Source: Oscillospiraceae bacterium (GTDB lineage Bacteria > Bacillota > Clostridia > Saccharofermentanales > Saccharofermentanaceae). Taken from it: a stretch of DNA of 64,000 nt. The stretch spans positions 62,001 to 126,000 of the forward strand of contig CACZGS010000008.1 of assembly GCA_902780785.1 (NCBI GenBank), written 5' to 3'. Made by a program: the position numbers and the translations under genes. This document shows positions 8,548 through 17,050 of the stretch, one piece after another; positions within the stretch are counted from its first letter, which is position 1, and every line of letters starts with the position of its first letter. The notes under the pieces were generated by a model that saw only the letters and a list, made by a program, of their open reading frames with translations, was not told the origin of the DNA and searched no databases.

Positions 8548-9191
8548 GACTTAAGATCTTCTATGGCTTTCGCAGGATCTTCGGCATTAAATACCGTGCT
8601 TCCGGCAACGAATAATCTGGCACCTGCGTCGTAGACTTCCTTAACGTTTCCTAATGTGATGCCGCCGTCAACGGAGATGATGGTATCAGCGCCCTGTTCG
8701 TCAATTGCTTTTCTGAGCTTGGCGATCCTCTCGTTGGAGGAAGGAAGATAACCCTGTCCGCCGAAGCCGGGATATACGGTCATGATGAGGATGATCTCTA
8801 CCTTTCCGATATAAGGGAAAACCTTCTCGATAGGAGTGTCGGGATGGATGGATATTCCAGCTGTGCAGCCCAATGCCTTGATGTCTTCAATGAGCTTGTC
8901 GGGGTTATCTGAGCACTCGACATGGAAAGTGATATTGTCCGAACCTGCGTCTGCAAAAGCCTTGATATACTTCTCGGGCTCAGTGATCATGAGGTGCGTA
9001 TAGAACTTCATGTCGGTATATTTTCTGATCGACTGGATGACCGGGATTCCGAAGGAGATGTTATTTACGTAGTGACCGTCCATAACATCGATATGAAGGT
9101 ATTCGGCATGGCCTTCCACCTTCTTGATATCTCTCATCAGATAGCCGAAATCAGCTGCGAGGATCGACGGTGCTATATCAATGTAACTCAT
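8529..9191 (-). CDS. rpe: Ribulose-phosphate 3-epimerase
   Basis: A 220-residue TIM-barrel enzyme that interconverts D-ribulose 5-phosphate and D-xylulose 5-phosphate in the pentose phosphate pathway. Seen in sequence: IAPSILAADFG at the N-terminus, LHIDVMDGHYVNN (metal-binding His and Asp), THLMI, the MTVYPGFGGQGYL phosphate loop, and the late strands ISVDGGI and FVAGSTVF. Length is normal. Its ATG overlaps the rsgA stop by four bases, indicating coupling. It feeds pentose phosphates to the two prs genes elsewhere in this window, although no direct link is shown. Confidence 0.95.
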   Translation of the reverse strand: MSYIDIAPSILAADFGYLMRDIKKVEGHAEYLHIDVMDGHYVNNISFGIPVIQSIRKYTDMKFYTHLMITEPEKYIKAFADAGSDNITFHVECSDNPDKLIEDIKALGCTAGISIHPDTPIEKVFPYIGKVEIILIMTVYPGFGGQGYLPSSNERIAKLRKAIDEQGADTIISVDGGITLGNVKEVYDAGARLFVAGSTVFNAEDPAKAIEDLKSCAVSS

Positions 9192-10114
9192 TGCTTTCTC
9201 CTATGCTTGTAATTGTTCCTATTATCGTAAAGCTCCGTATAAAAGCTCTTATATCTCTCGTAACGTCCTTCATCGATAAGTCCGTCAGCTAATGCATTCC
9301 GGACGACACAGCCGTCTTCTTTACGGTGTGAGCAGTCGTCGAACCTGCATCCTGTGGCGATCCTGGTTATCTCAGGGTAACCGTAAAGGACATCCCTGTA
9401 ATCAACGCCCTGGTCCTCCAGTGACAATGAGGTGAATCCCGGTGTGTCGCATATAAAGCCGTCGAAGAACTCGTGAAGCTCGACATGTCTTGTCGTATGT
9501 TTTCCGCGCTTTATCTTGGCGCTTACCTCGCCCGTCTCCATCAGGTCATAACCCAAAAGAGAATTGCAGAGCGTGCTCTTTCCGACTCCGGAAGGACCCG
9601 CAAAGGCGGCAATTCCATCACCTATTATATCCTTAAGATCACTTTTGGTAAGAGGCTTAACAGGTGAAGATAATAAAACTTCGTAACCTGCCTTAGTATA
9701 AACTGAACAAAGCCTGTCACCGTCGTCTTCATTAAGATCGCTCTTGGTGAAAATGATCACCGGCTTGATGTCTCTTAAAGAGCACACGAGGAGCATCTTA
9801 TCGAGCAATGTAAGATCCGGCTCAGGATTCGTGACAGAGAACGTCAGGAGCATTATCGACAGATTTGCCACAGGCGGCCTTGCGATAAAGCTTGCCCTGT
9901 CCTCAATATCAGTAATGACATAAGGAATGTCAGGGTCGCCCGAGCTCATTATCAACACCTTGTCGCCTATGGCAGGCTTGATGCCCTTAAGCCTGAATGC
10001 TCCTCTTGCCGCACACTGAACATATTCATAGGAGCCTTCATTAAAGAAGCGAACGGTGTAAACACCGCCCACTCCTTTAGTAATTACTCCGCGAAAAGCT
10101 TCAGTCTCAGCCAT
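9188..10114 (-). CDS. rsgA: Ribosome small-subunit biogenesis GTPase RsgA
   Basis: A 308-residue circularly permuted GTPase that checks late maturation of the 30S subunit. Domain order is as usual: an N-terminal OB fold (about 1-70), the GTPase domain with G4 FTKSDLNEDD before G1 GPSGVGKST and G3 DTPGF, and a C-terminal zinc knuckle with the Cys/His set in GCRFDDCSHRKEDGC. In B. subtilis the orthologue (CpgA/YloQ) is a substrate of PrkC, whose gene is immediately upstream here. It is the middle gene of the long operon and overlaps rpe by four bases. Confidence 0.95.
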   Translation of the reverse strand: MAETEAFRGVITKGVGGVYTVRFFNEGSYEYVQCAARGAFRLKGIKPAIGDKVLIMSSGDPDIPYVITDIEDRASFIARPPVANLSIMLLTFSVTNPEPDLTLLDKMLLVCSLRDIKPVIIFTKSDLNEDDGDRLCSVYTKAGYEVLLSSPVKPLTKSDLKDIIGDGIAAFAGPSGVGKSTLCNSLLGYDLMETGEVSAKIKRGKHTTRHVELHEFFDGFICDTPGFTSLSLEDQGVDYRDVLYGYPEITRIATGCRFDDCSHRKEDGCVVRNALADGLIDEGRYERYKSFYTELYDNRNNYKHRRKQ

Positions 10115-10126
10115 CAGACATTAACC

Positions 10127-12268
10127 CTAGCCGTTGTTTCCGCCCTGACCGGGATTCTGGTTTCCGCCGCCCTGATTAGGATCGGGCGGGTTCTGGTTTC
10201 CGCCGCCGCCCGGATTAGGATCAGGGTTCTGCGCGGGTGTCGGCGTAGGTGTTGCCGGCGGAGGTGTAGGTGTATCCGTCGGTGCCGGAGTATTCGTCGG
10301 AAGTGCCGAGAATACTACCGTATATGCCGTGCTCTCTTTAACGACGAACGTGAAGTTAAGTGAGTAGCTTACGATGTTTCCTAAAGAGTCTACCCAGTAC
10401 TCGAACTTGAATCCTGTTGCAGGTGTTGCAGTGAGCGTTACCTGGGTATTGAGCTCATATGTGCCTGCGCCGGTTGCGGTACCGCTTCCCTTGATGATGA
10501 TGTCGACAACAGCCTGAGGAGGTGTAGGTGTAGGTGTACCGCCGTTCTGGTAATCTTCCTTTGTTCCAACAAAGAGCTTGACGGAAGACTTTCTTGCGAC
10601 AGATGAGCCTGCCACAGGATTTGTAAGGATTACATACTGTTTCTTCTGGTCGAGCGCAAGAACTTCGGAAGAGCCTTCGATAGTATAGTTAAGGTTTGCT
10701 TCCTCAAGTTTCTTGACTGCTTCAGCTACTGTGTTGCCTACAACGTCAGGAACGATCGAAGACTTAGGCTCCGTAGCATAGATGATGATGACGGTCTCGC
10801 CTCTTAATACCTGAGTATTTGCTTCAGGCTCGGTCCTTATGACAAGACCCGGTTCAACCTTATCGGAAGGCTCTGTACGGAGAACAGGCTCAAGGCCTAA
10901 GTTCTTAAGTGATGTATAAGCATTCTTGTAATTCATGTCCGCATAATCCTGCAGCACGATCGATTCGTCAGCCGCAGAGACAGTGAGAACAAGATTGCTG
11001 AGCTTATTCGTCGTTGAGACGGTTACGCCTTCACGGATGCTCTGTCCGATAACGATACCGGGTTCATAAGCATCTGTATCCTGGTATTCGATCGTATAGT
11101 TAACATTTGCGGCTATAAGCTTCTTGGTAACCTCATCGGCCGTCAGACCGACATAGTTCTCTATCACGTAATCCGTATTCGGATCTATGCTCGTCGCATT
11201 GCCGACAGCCTTGATGACCAGGATTCCGATACCGATCAGAACACCGACGATAACGACGATGATGAGAGCCAGAAGGACATTATCCCTGAATCTGGAGATA
11301 CGTCTTGATTCGGCGCTCTTCTCGATCTCAGAGATCTTCTCATATTCAGGATCCTGTCTGAAGGAAATATTCGTATCAGAGCTTGCTGTCTTTTCCGGAA
11401 CATTCGTGATGACACCGTAAACGCCGTTAGGATCAACGAGCAAAGAGTCTAATTCCGTTACGAGCTGACGCATTGTCTGGTAACGTCTCTCAGGGCTCTT
11501 CTGCATACATTTCGCGATGATGGAATCAAGGCCCTTCGGGATTCCCTGCATCAAAGATGAAGGAACCGGAGGTGTCTCCTGCAGATGCTTAACTGCGATC
11601 GCAACGTTTGAATCACCGTCGAAAGGAAGTCTTCCCGTTACCATCTCGAAAAGTGAGACACCGAGAGAATAGATATCGGACTGAGGTCCTACATTACCGC
11701 CTCTTGCCTGCTCGGGTGAGAAGTAATGAACGGAACCCATCTGTACGCCTGTCATGGTGATCGTCGTGGAAGATGCCGCACGTGCGATACCGAAGTCCGT
11801 GATCTTAGCGACACGGTCACGTGAGATGAGGATGTTCTGAGGCTTGATGTCTCTGTGAACGATTCCGTTCTGATGTGCGTAGTCTAACGCAAGGCCGATC
11901 TGGATTACGATCGGGACCGCATTCTTCCAGTCAAGGTGACCGTTCTGGTTGATGAGATCCTTTACGGTAATACCTTCGATATATTCCTGAACGATATATC
12001 TGAAATTGCCTTCGTGTCCTACACCGTATACCTTAACGATATTTGCGTGGTTCAGGGATGCAACTGACTTTGCTTCCGCGTCAAAACGTCTGATGAATTC
12101 ATCGTCAGATGAGAACTCGGGCTTTAAGATCTTTATGGCAACGTTTGCGCCGGTATTCATGTCGATACCGAGATATACGTTAGCCATACCGCCTGAGCCT
12201 ATGAGCTTGACGATCCTGTACTTATTCGCAAATATCATGCCCTCGGGGCCGTGAACCTGATTTGCCAT
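10127..12268 (-). CDS. prkC: PASTA-domain Ser/Thr protein kinase with an InlB-like domain
   Basis: A 713-residue membrane kinase that senses peptidoglycan fragments or lipid II and phosphorylates cell-wall and translation proteins. The kinase domain (about 16-275) has the glycine loop GSGGMANVYLG, Lys46, catalytic Asp140 in HRDIKPQNIL and DFGIA. A single membrane helix lies near 331-353. Outside are three PASTA repeats (about 365-430, 430-500, 505-575). Unusually, these are followed by a beta domain of the divergent InlB B-repeat type (GAGTYELNTQVTLTATPATGFKFEYWVD) and a low-complexity Pro/Gly/Asn tail. The phosphatase stp is immediately upstream. The ordinary B. subtilis protein ends after the PASTA region, so the extra domain is notable. 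Confidence 0.95.
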   Translation of the reverse strand: MANQVHGPEGMIFANKYRIVKLIGSGGMANVYLGIDMNTGANVAIKILKPEFSSDDEFIRRFDAEAKSVASLNHANIVKVYGVGHEGNFRYIVQEYIEGITVKDLINQNGHLDWKNAVPIVIQIGLALDYAHQNGIVHRDIKPQNILISRDRVAKITDFGIARAASSTTITMTGVQMGSVHYFSPEQARGGNVGPQSDIYSLGVSLFEMVTGRLPFDGDSNVAIAVKHLQETPPVPSSLMQGIPKGLDSIIAKCMQKSPERRYQTMRQLVTELDSLLVDPNGVYGVITNVPEKTASSDTNISFRQDPEYEKISEIEKSAESRRISRFRDNVLLALIIVVIVGVLIGIGILVIKAVGNATSIDPNTDYVIENYVGLTADEVTKKLIAANVNYTIEYQDTDAYEPGIVIGQSIREGVTVSTTNKLSNLVLTVSAADESIVLQDYADMNYKNAYTSLKNLGLEPVLRTEPSDKVEPGLVIRTEPEANTQVLRGETVIIIYATEPKSSIVPDVVGNTVAEAVKKLEEANLNYTIEGSSEVLALDQKKQYVILTNPVAGSSVARKSSVKLFVGTKEDYQNGGTPTPTPPQAVVDIIIKGSGTATGAGTYELNTQVTLTATPATGFKFEYWVDSLGNIVSYSLNFTFVVKESTAYTVVFSALPTNTPAPTDTPTPPPATPTPTPAQNPDPNPGGGGNQNPPDPNQGGGNQNPGQGGNNG

Positions 12269-12277
12269 ATTATCTCC

Positions 12278-13024
12278 TTATAGTTCGGTTACGGGCTCTG
12301 CCCTTACAACTGTAACCGTAATATTATCTGTACTTTCTCCTTCGAGCGCCTGGGCTATAAGCTGAGCGCAGATGCTTTCAGGTTTATTCCTTTCCTTTGT
12401 GCAGGCCTTAAACTGCTCGTTATTTACATATGAATAAAGTCCGTCCGAGCAAAGAAAGACCATATCACCGTAACTTATATTATAACTGTAAATGTCAGGA
12501 TTGAGATACTGGTTCTCCCCTACGACCTTGAAGAGCCTTGATCTTCCGGGGTGAACCTTTGCCTCATCTTCGGATAAAAGACCGTTCTTAACGAGCTTTG
12601 CAGCCTCATTGTGATCTTCCGTAAGCTTGATGAGTTCAGAGCCGTGAAGGAGATATCCCCTTGTATCGCCCAGGTGGGCGATCGTAAGTTCAGTTCCCTT
12701 CAGCAATGCGACAGTAAGGGTCGTGCACATACCCATGCGCTCCCTGTTTTCGAGACAATTGTGAAGGATAACGATATTAGCTCTGTTGAAAACAACCTTG
12801 AGGAACTGGGGCAATTCATCCCTGCTGTCAATGAAAGCAAGACTGTCCTTGAGCGTATTCATGACTGTCTCAACGGCAAGCCTGCTCGCGATCTCGCCGC
12901 AGGATTCACCGCCTACGCCGTCGGCAACTGCCATGCAGAAGTAATTGCCCAATTTCTCGTAAGCAAAGCTGTCTTCATTGGTGTCCCTTACGGGACCTTT
13001 CTCAGACATTCCGTAAGCTAACAT
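12278..13024 (-). CDS. stp: PP2C-family Ser/Thr phosphatase Stp/PrpC
   Basis: A 248-residue metal-dependent phosphatase that reverses PrkC phosphorylation in the cytoplasm. PP2C motifs are all present: the N-terminal GPVRDTNEDSFAY, VADGVGGESCGEIAS (metal Asp), TLTVALL, IAHLGDTRGYLL, the VFLCSDGLYSYV block, and TDNITVTVV near the end. There is no membrane segment, unlike the second PP2C in this window (51686-52768). It overlaps the rlmN stop by seven bases and stands nine bases before prkC, the standard kinase-phosphatase pairing. Confidence 0.95.
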   Translation of the reverse strand: MLAYGMSEKGPVRDTNEDSFAYEKLGNYFCMAVADGVGGESCGEIASRLAVETVMNTLKDSLAFIDSRDELPQFLKVVFNRANIVILHNCLENRERMGMCTTLTVALLKGTELTIAHLGDTRGYLLHGSELIKLTEDHNEAAKLVKNGLLSEDEAKVHPGRSRLFKVVGENQYLNPDIYSYNISYGDMVFLCSDGLYSYVNNEQFKACTKERNKPESICAQLIAQALEGESTDNITVTVVRAEPVTEL

Positions 13025-14064
13025 CTTTCTGCCTCTATTGTTCCCCTTCTGAGCTGTCCGCAGGCGGCCATGATGTCGCTGCCCATCTCACGCCTGATAG
13101 TAGCATTTATACCGCCGGATTCAAGGATATCCCTGAATTGCTTGACTTTTGCCGGAGATGCCGACTGGAATATCGTTCCGGGAACCTTATTCATTGCAAT
13201 GAGATTTACGTGATAAAGTCCGCCCTTCAAGAGCTTAACGAGCTCTGAGGCGCACTGCGGCGTATCGTTAACGCCTGCCAGAAGGCTGTATTCGAAGGTG
13301 ATCCTTCTGTTTGTGGCCTTCGTATAGTCTTTGCATGCTTTCATGAGCTGCTCGATGGAATATGCCTTTGCAACAGGCATGAGCTTTTTACGAAGTTCAT
13401 CGTTAGGCGCATGAAGAGATACAGCAAGGTTTACCTGAAGACCTTCTTTTGTGAATTCTTCGATCTTGGGCACAAGGCCGCAGGTCGAAAGCGTGATATG
13501 TCTTGCACCGAGATTCAAACCTTCAGGATCGTTTGCAAGCCTTATGAATCCCATTACGTTCTCATAGTTATCGAAAGGCTCTCCGATACCCATTATTACT
13601 ACGCTGTGGACCCTCTCGCCCAGCTGCTTCTGGGTTACGGATACCTGTGCAAGAAGCTCTCCTGATGAGAGATTTCTTCCGAACTCGATCTTTGCGGATG
13701 CGCAGAAAGCACATCCCATGCGGCATCCCGCCTGTGATGAGATGCAGACTGATATGCCTGTCTTATATCTCATCGCAACAGTCTCTATTATGTTGCCGTC
13801 GTAGAGCTTATATACGAACTTCTCGGTGCCGTCGAGCTTGGATACGAGATGTTCTTTTAATTCGAAGCCTCCGAAAATGAAGTCTTCTTCCAACATCGCC
13901 CTTACATTCTTGGGGACATTGGTCATGTCATCAGTTGTGACAGAACCTGATGAGAGCCATCCGTAGATCTGGGAAGCGCGGTACTTAGGCACGCCGCGTG
14001 ATTCACACCATGCGGTAAGATCTTTTAAAGTCAGATCCAGACAGAACTTATCTTCCAAGATCAA
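13018..14064 (-). CDS. rlmN: 23S rRNA (adenine2503-C2)-methyltransferase RlmN
   Basis: A radical-SAM enzyme that methylates C2 of A2503 in 23S rRNA and A37 in some tRNAs. The radical-SAM motif is CRMGCAFC. GIGEPFDNYENV, the HITLSTCGLVPKI region and the C-terminal NATIRREMGSDIMAACGQL (with the methyl-carrier Cys) are clear. An in-frame ATG at 14112 would give 364 residues overlapping rsmB. I prefer the TTG at 14064, which forms a TTGA overlap with the rsmB stop and has AAAGGAAG just upstream. That gives 348 residues, the usual family length. Function certain, start probable. Confidence 0.93.
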   Translation of the reverse strand: MILEDKFCLDLTLKDLTAWCESRGVPKYRASQIYGWLSSGSVTTDDMTNVPKNVRAMLEEDFIFGGFELKEHLVSKLDGTEKFVYKLYDGNIIETVAMRYKTGISVCISSQAGCRMGCAFCASAKIEFGRNLSSGELLAQVSVTQKQLGERVHSVVIMGIGEPFDNYENVMGFIRLANDPEGLNLGARHITLSTCGLVPKIEEFTKEGLQVNLAVSLHAPNDELRKKLMPVAKAYSIEQLMKACKDYTKATNRRITFEYSLLAGVNDTPQCASELVKLLKGGLYHVNLIAMNKVPGTIFQSASPAKVKQFRDILESGGINATIRREMGSDIMAACGQLRRGTIEAERC

Positions 14065-15476
14065 TCTTCCTTTCTGTCTCTTTCCATGCGGCAGATAAAG
14101 AAACCTTCGCACTTATCCTTATTCGGGAGAAGGGTTATCATGCCGTTAGCAACACTCTCTTCTCTTTCTTCATCCATATAGATCCCTTCAGGCAGGTACT
14201 TGTCGATAGGTACCGTATGGAACTTCCTGTGCTCTGCAAGGAATGTCTCCACCTGATTCTGGTTCTCATCGATATTGAGCGTGCATGTGCAGTAAATGAG
14301 CGTTCCGCCGGGACGGACCATTTTCGCTGCATGCTCCAAGATCGCATACTGCAAAGGAATGAGCTCGTCTAATTCATCGTAAGTGAACTTATCCCTGATA
14401 TCGGGCTTTCTGCCCAAAAGGCCCAAGCCGCTGCACGGAACATCGCAAAGCACGATATCATATGACTTCTTGGAATCCTTATCGTCTTTATTGATCGTCG
14501 ATGCATCTGCGCAGATGGTCTCAATGGATGTAAGGCCTAATCTCTCGCAGTTATCCCTTATGAGCTTTAATCTGGACTCATTGATATCGACAGCGTAGAT
14601 ATAGAGGTCATCCCTGCACATCTGCGCCATATGTGTGGACTTGCCGCCCGGAGCCGCGCAGCAGTCAAGGATCTTATCGGCGACCCTCGGGTGCGCAACG
14701 TGAGATGCGAGCATGGCGCCCTGTCCCTGAACGAACATGCCGTATTTATTGAAACATTCGGAATTCTCAAGGCCGTTAAGTCCGCCGGTGATCTCAACGC
14801 AGTCAGGAATAAAGCTGCCCTTAACTGCGGTAATGCCCTCTTTCTTAAGCTCTTTAATGAGTGTCTCCTGATCCACCTTATGAGCATCGAATCTTACTGT
14901 AAGATTCATCGGCTCCAGGAAAGCCTTGCCGATCTCATATGCTTCCTGCTTGCCGTAATCCTTCTTGAGGATGCCGTATATCTCAGGCTTTAATGCTACC
15001 TTGATGCCGGGCTTAAACTGGTCAAGATATCTCTTTGCTTCAGGGGCTTCAGCGAACTTTCTCAAGACCGCATTAACATAGCCTGAAGCCTTGTGGTTAT
15101 ACTTCTTCGTGATCTCAACTGAAGAATCGACTGCGGCATAAGCGGGAATGTTATTTCCGAACTGGATCTGCCAGACAGCCATTCTTATGGCAGTCCTTGC
15201 GACAGGATCCATGAAATCGGTCTCTTCCTTCGTAATATGCCTTATAAGGAAATCGATCGTGAAAGTATATGTGAGAGTTCCGTAGAGCATGGCTCTCGCA
15301 AAGTCGATCTTCTTGCCTTCGGCACTTGCGATCTTATCGGCCTTCTTTAAAACGAGATTGGAATAAGCATCCTTCTCATATACCCAGTAGAGCATGAGAA
15401 AAGCCAGTTCTCTCTCGTTACCTTCGGCGATCAGCCTCTGCAGTTCTTTCTTCTTATACTTGATCTCGTCTGACAT
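14061..15476 (-). CDS. rsmB: 16S rRNA (cytosine967-C5)-methyltransferase RsmB
   Basis: A 471-residue SAM-dependent enzyme. The N-terminal NusB-like RNA-binding domain spans about 15-150. The catalytic domain has the SAM motif LDCCAAPGGKSTHMAQ, AVDINESRLKLI, the DVPCSGLGLLGRKPDIR block with the proline-cysteine motif, and CTCTLNIDENQNQVETFL containing the nucleophilic Cys. Length is slightly above the usual 430-450. It sits between fmt (four bases away) and rlmN (overlap) in the translation operon. Confidence 0.93.
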   Translation of the reverse strand: MSDEIKYKKKELQRLIAEGNERELAFLMLYWVYEKDAYSNLVLKKADKIASAEGKKIDFARAMLYGTLTYTFTIDFLIRHITKEETDFMDPVARTAIRMAVWQIQFGNNIPAYAAVDSSVEITKKYNHKASGYVNAVLRKFAEAPEAKRYLDQFKPGIKVALKPEIYGILKKDYGKQEAYEIGKAFLEPMNLTVRFDAHKVDQETLIKELKKEGITAVKGSFIPDCVEITGGLNGLENSECFNKYGMFVQGQGAMLASHVAHPRVADKILDCCAAPGGKSTHMAQMCRDDLYIYAVDINESRLKLIRDNCERLGLTSIETICADASTINKDDKDSKKSYDIVLCDVPCSGLGLLGRKPDIRDKFTYDELDELIPLQYAILEHAAKMVRPGGTLIYCTCTLNIDENQNQVETFLAEHRKFHTVPIDKYLPEGIYMDEEREESVANGMITLLPNKDKCEGFFICRMERDRKED

Positions 15477-15480
15477 GAGG

Positions 15481-16446
15481 TTACTCCTGCATTACCGGAT
15501 TCCCTACAGTAAAATTATGTGCGCAGTCTCTTGCCTGAAGTTTCTTGCCGCCGGGCTGCTGGAGCTCTTTTACCTTAAGGAAACCATTGCCGCACTTAAC
15601 GATAAGGTTCTCACCTTTTGCCCTGACTACGATACCTGGCTCTGAATCCTTCAGATCCTCAGGGATCAGTGTCATATCTTCAACTACTTCAGAATCAAGG
15701 ACTTTGAGCTTGTTCTCACCCTTCATTACAAATGCACCGGGCCATGCGCTCAAAGCTCTTACTCTGTTATGGATATCTAAAGCATCCTGATCCCATGTAA
15801 ACTCACCCTCCTCAGGCTTGATCGGAGGGCATGCCGTAGCAAGGGAATCGTCCTGCTTTATCGTCTTAAGTTCTCCTGCAACCCATGAATCAATGATCGA
15901 AGGGAGCTTCTCAGCACTTGCAACAGCAAGCCTGTTCATGAGTGATTCGGTATGTTCATTGGGATCTATAGAGACTTCGATCTTGTCTATGATGTCGCCC
16001 GTATCCATGCCTACATCCATCTTCATGAACGTAATGCCTGTTACCTTATCTCCTTCAAGGATCGCGCGCTGTACGGGAGCAGAACCTCTCCTTGCGGGAA
16101 GAAGGCTTCCGTGGCAGTTGATGCAGCCGTATTTGGGAAGATCCAGAACAGCCTTGGGCAGGATCTTGCCGTAAGCTGCAGTAACGATAAGATCAGCATT
16201 GTAAGAGGAAAGCTTTTCGAGCGCTTCGTCAGTTCTCAAAGTATCAGGCTGATATACCTCAATGCCGCTATCCAAAGCCAAAACCTTTACCGGAGGCGCA
16301 GTAAGGATATGCTTACGTCCAACGGGCTTGTCAGGCTGGCAGAGAGCTAAGACGACGTTAAAACCGCCGTCGATAAGTGCCTTGAGATTCGTCTGAGCGA
16401 ATTCAGGCGTTCCCATGAATATTATCTTAAGTTCACGCCTGTCCAT
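15481..16446 (-). CDS. fmt: Methionyl-tRNA formyltransferase
   Basis: A 321-residue enzyme formylating initiator Met-tRNA with 10-formyl-tetrahydrofolate. Landmarks are IIFMGTPEFAQTNLKAL, the folate-site motif INCHGSLLPARRGSAPVQRAI with catalytic Asn and His, and KMDVGMDTGDI. The C-terminal OB-like domain follows from about residue 205. The ATG at 16446 is preferred over an upstream in-frame start because it follows the def stop by four bases with a GAGG site in the end of def. Its product creates the formyl group that def removes. Confidence 0.95.
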   Translation of the reverse strand: MDRRELKIIFMGTPEFAQTNLKALIDGGFNVVLALCQPDKPVGRKHILTAPPVKVLALDSGIEVYQPDTLRTDEALEKLSSYNADLIVTAAYGKILPKAVLDLPKYGCINCHGSLLPARRGSAPVQRAILEGDKVTGITFMKMDVGMDTGDIIDKIEVSIDPNEHTESLMNRLAVASAEKLPSIIDSWVAGELKTIKQDDSLATACPPIKPEEGEFTWDQDALDIHNRVRALSAWPGAFVMKGENKLKVLDSEVVEDMTLIPEDLKDSEPGIVVRAKGENLIVKCGNGFLKVKELQQPGGKKLQARDCAHNFTVGNPVMQE

Positions 16447-16450
16447 CTTA

Positions 16451-16933
16451 TCAGTCCTCAAGGTCTGCCGTGTTATAGATCTTTCCGTCAACAGATTTAT
16501 CTATAAAGAGAATGCCGTTCAGGTGATCGTTCTCGTGGCAGATACATCTTGCGAGAAGATCGTCGGCTTCCAGTTCAAACTCATTGCCGTTGCGGTCCAT
16601 TGCCTTGACCTTGATGTGAGAAGGTCTCTCGACTTCACAGGTCTTGCCCGGAACTGAAAGGCAGCCTTCGTTATCAGTCTGGGATCCTGATACTTCAAGG
16701 ATCTCAGGATTAATGAATTCGATAAGTCCGTGCTCATCGCCTACGTCAACAATGAACACTCTTCTTAATACGCCGACCTGAGGAGCGGCAATGCCGATTC
16801 CCCTTCCGCCGTAATACATGGTGTCAGCCATATCATCCAGGAGCTTAATGATCCTGGGTGTGATCTCTTCGACCGGTCTGCTCGTCTTGCGGAGCAGCGG
16901 GTCACCTTCAAGTACTAAATTTCTTAAAGCCAT
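16451..16933 (-). CDS. def: Peptide deformylase
   Basis: A 160-residue metalloenzyme that removes the N-formyl group from nascent proteins. All three motifs are present: GIGIAAPQVG, EGCLSVPG (metal-binding Cys) and CHENDHLNG (HExxH helix). An N-terminal LEGDPLLRKTSRPV is typical. Length matches type 1 or 3 enzymes. GGAGG stands eight bases before the ATG. It is the first gene of the operon that runs to thiN. Confidence 0.95.
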   Translation of the reverse strand: MALRNLVLEGDPLLRKTSRPVEEITPRIIKLLDDMADTMYYGGRGIGIAAPQVGVLRRVFIVDVGDEHGLIEFINPEILEVSGSQTDNEGCLSVPGKTCEVERPSHIKVKAMDRNGNEFELEADDLLARCICHENDHLNGILFIDKSVDGKIYNTADLED

Positions 16934-16966
16934 CTTATGGCCTCCAATCCGTAATTTTCCTTATAT

Positions 16967-16994
16967 ATTATAAATTATTATATATGACAAACAA
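16967..16994 (-). promoter_or_regulatory. Promoter of the def-thiN operon
   Basis: Minus strand TTGTTT (16994-16989), 16 bp, TATAAT (16972-16967). The -10 is perfect, the -35 moderate. The -35 touches the foot of the hairpin at 16992-17020, so the upstream operon's terminator and this promoter abut. Confidence 0.5.
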
Positions 16995-17027
16995 GTGCCG
17001 AAGATTTGCTCCGGCACTTGCTGTTTT
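16992..17027 (-). terminator. Hairpin ending the punA-ahcY transcript
   Basis: CAAGTGCCG (16992-17000) and CGGCACTTG (17012-17020) form a perfect 9-bp stem with an 11-base loop. It lies 24 bases past the ahcY stop. The T-rich side is better on the plus strand (CTGTTTTTAG) than on the minus strand (TTTGTC), so it may work in both directions or poorly for ahcY. Confidence 0.6.
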
Positions 17028-17050
17028 TAGTCTAAATTGTCTATTAAATA

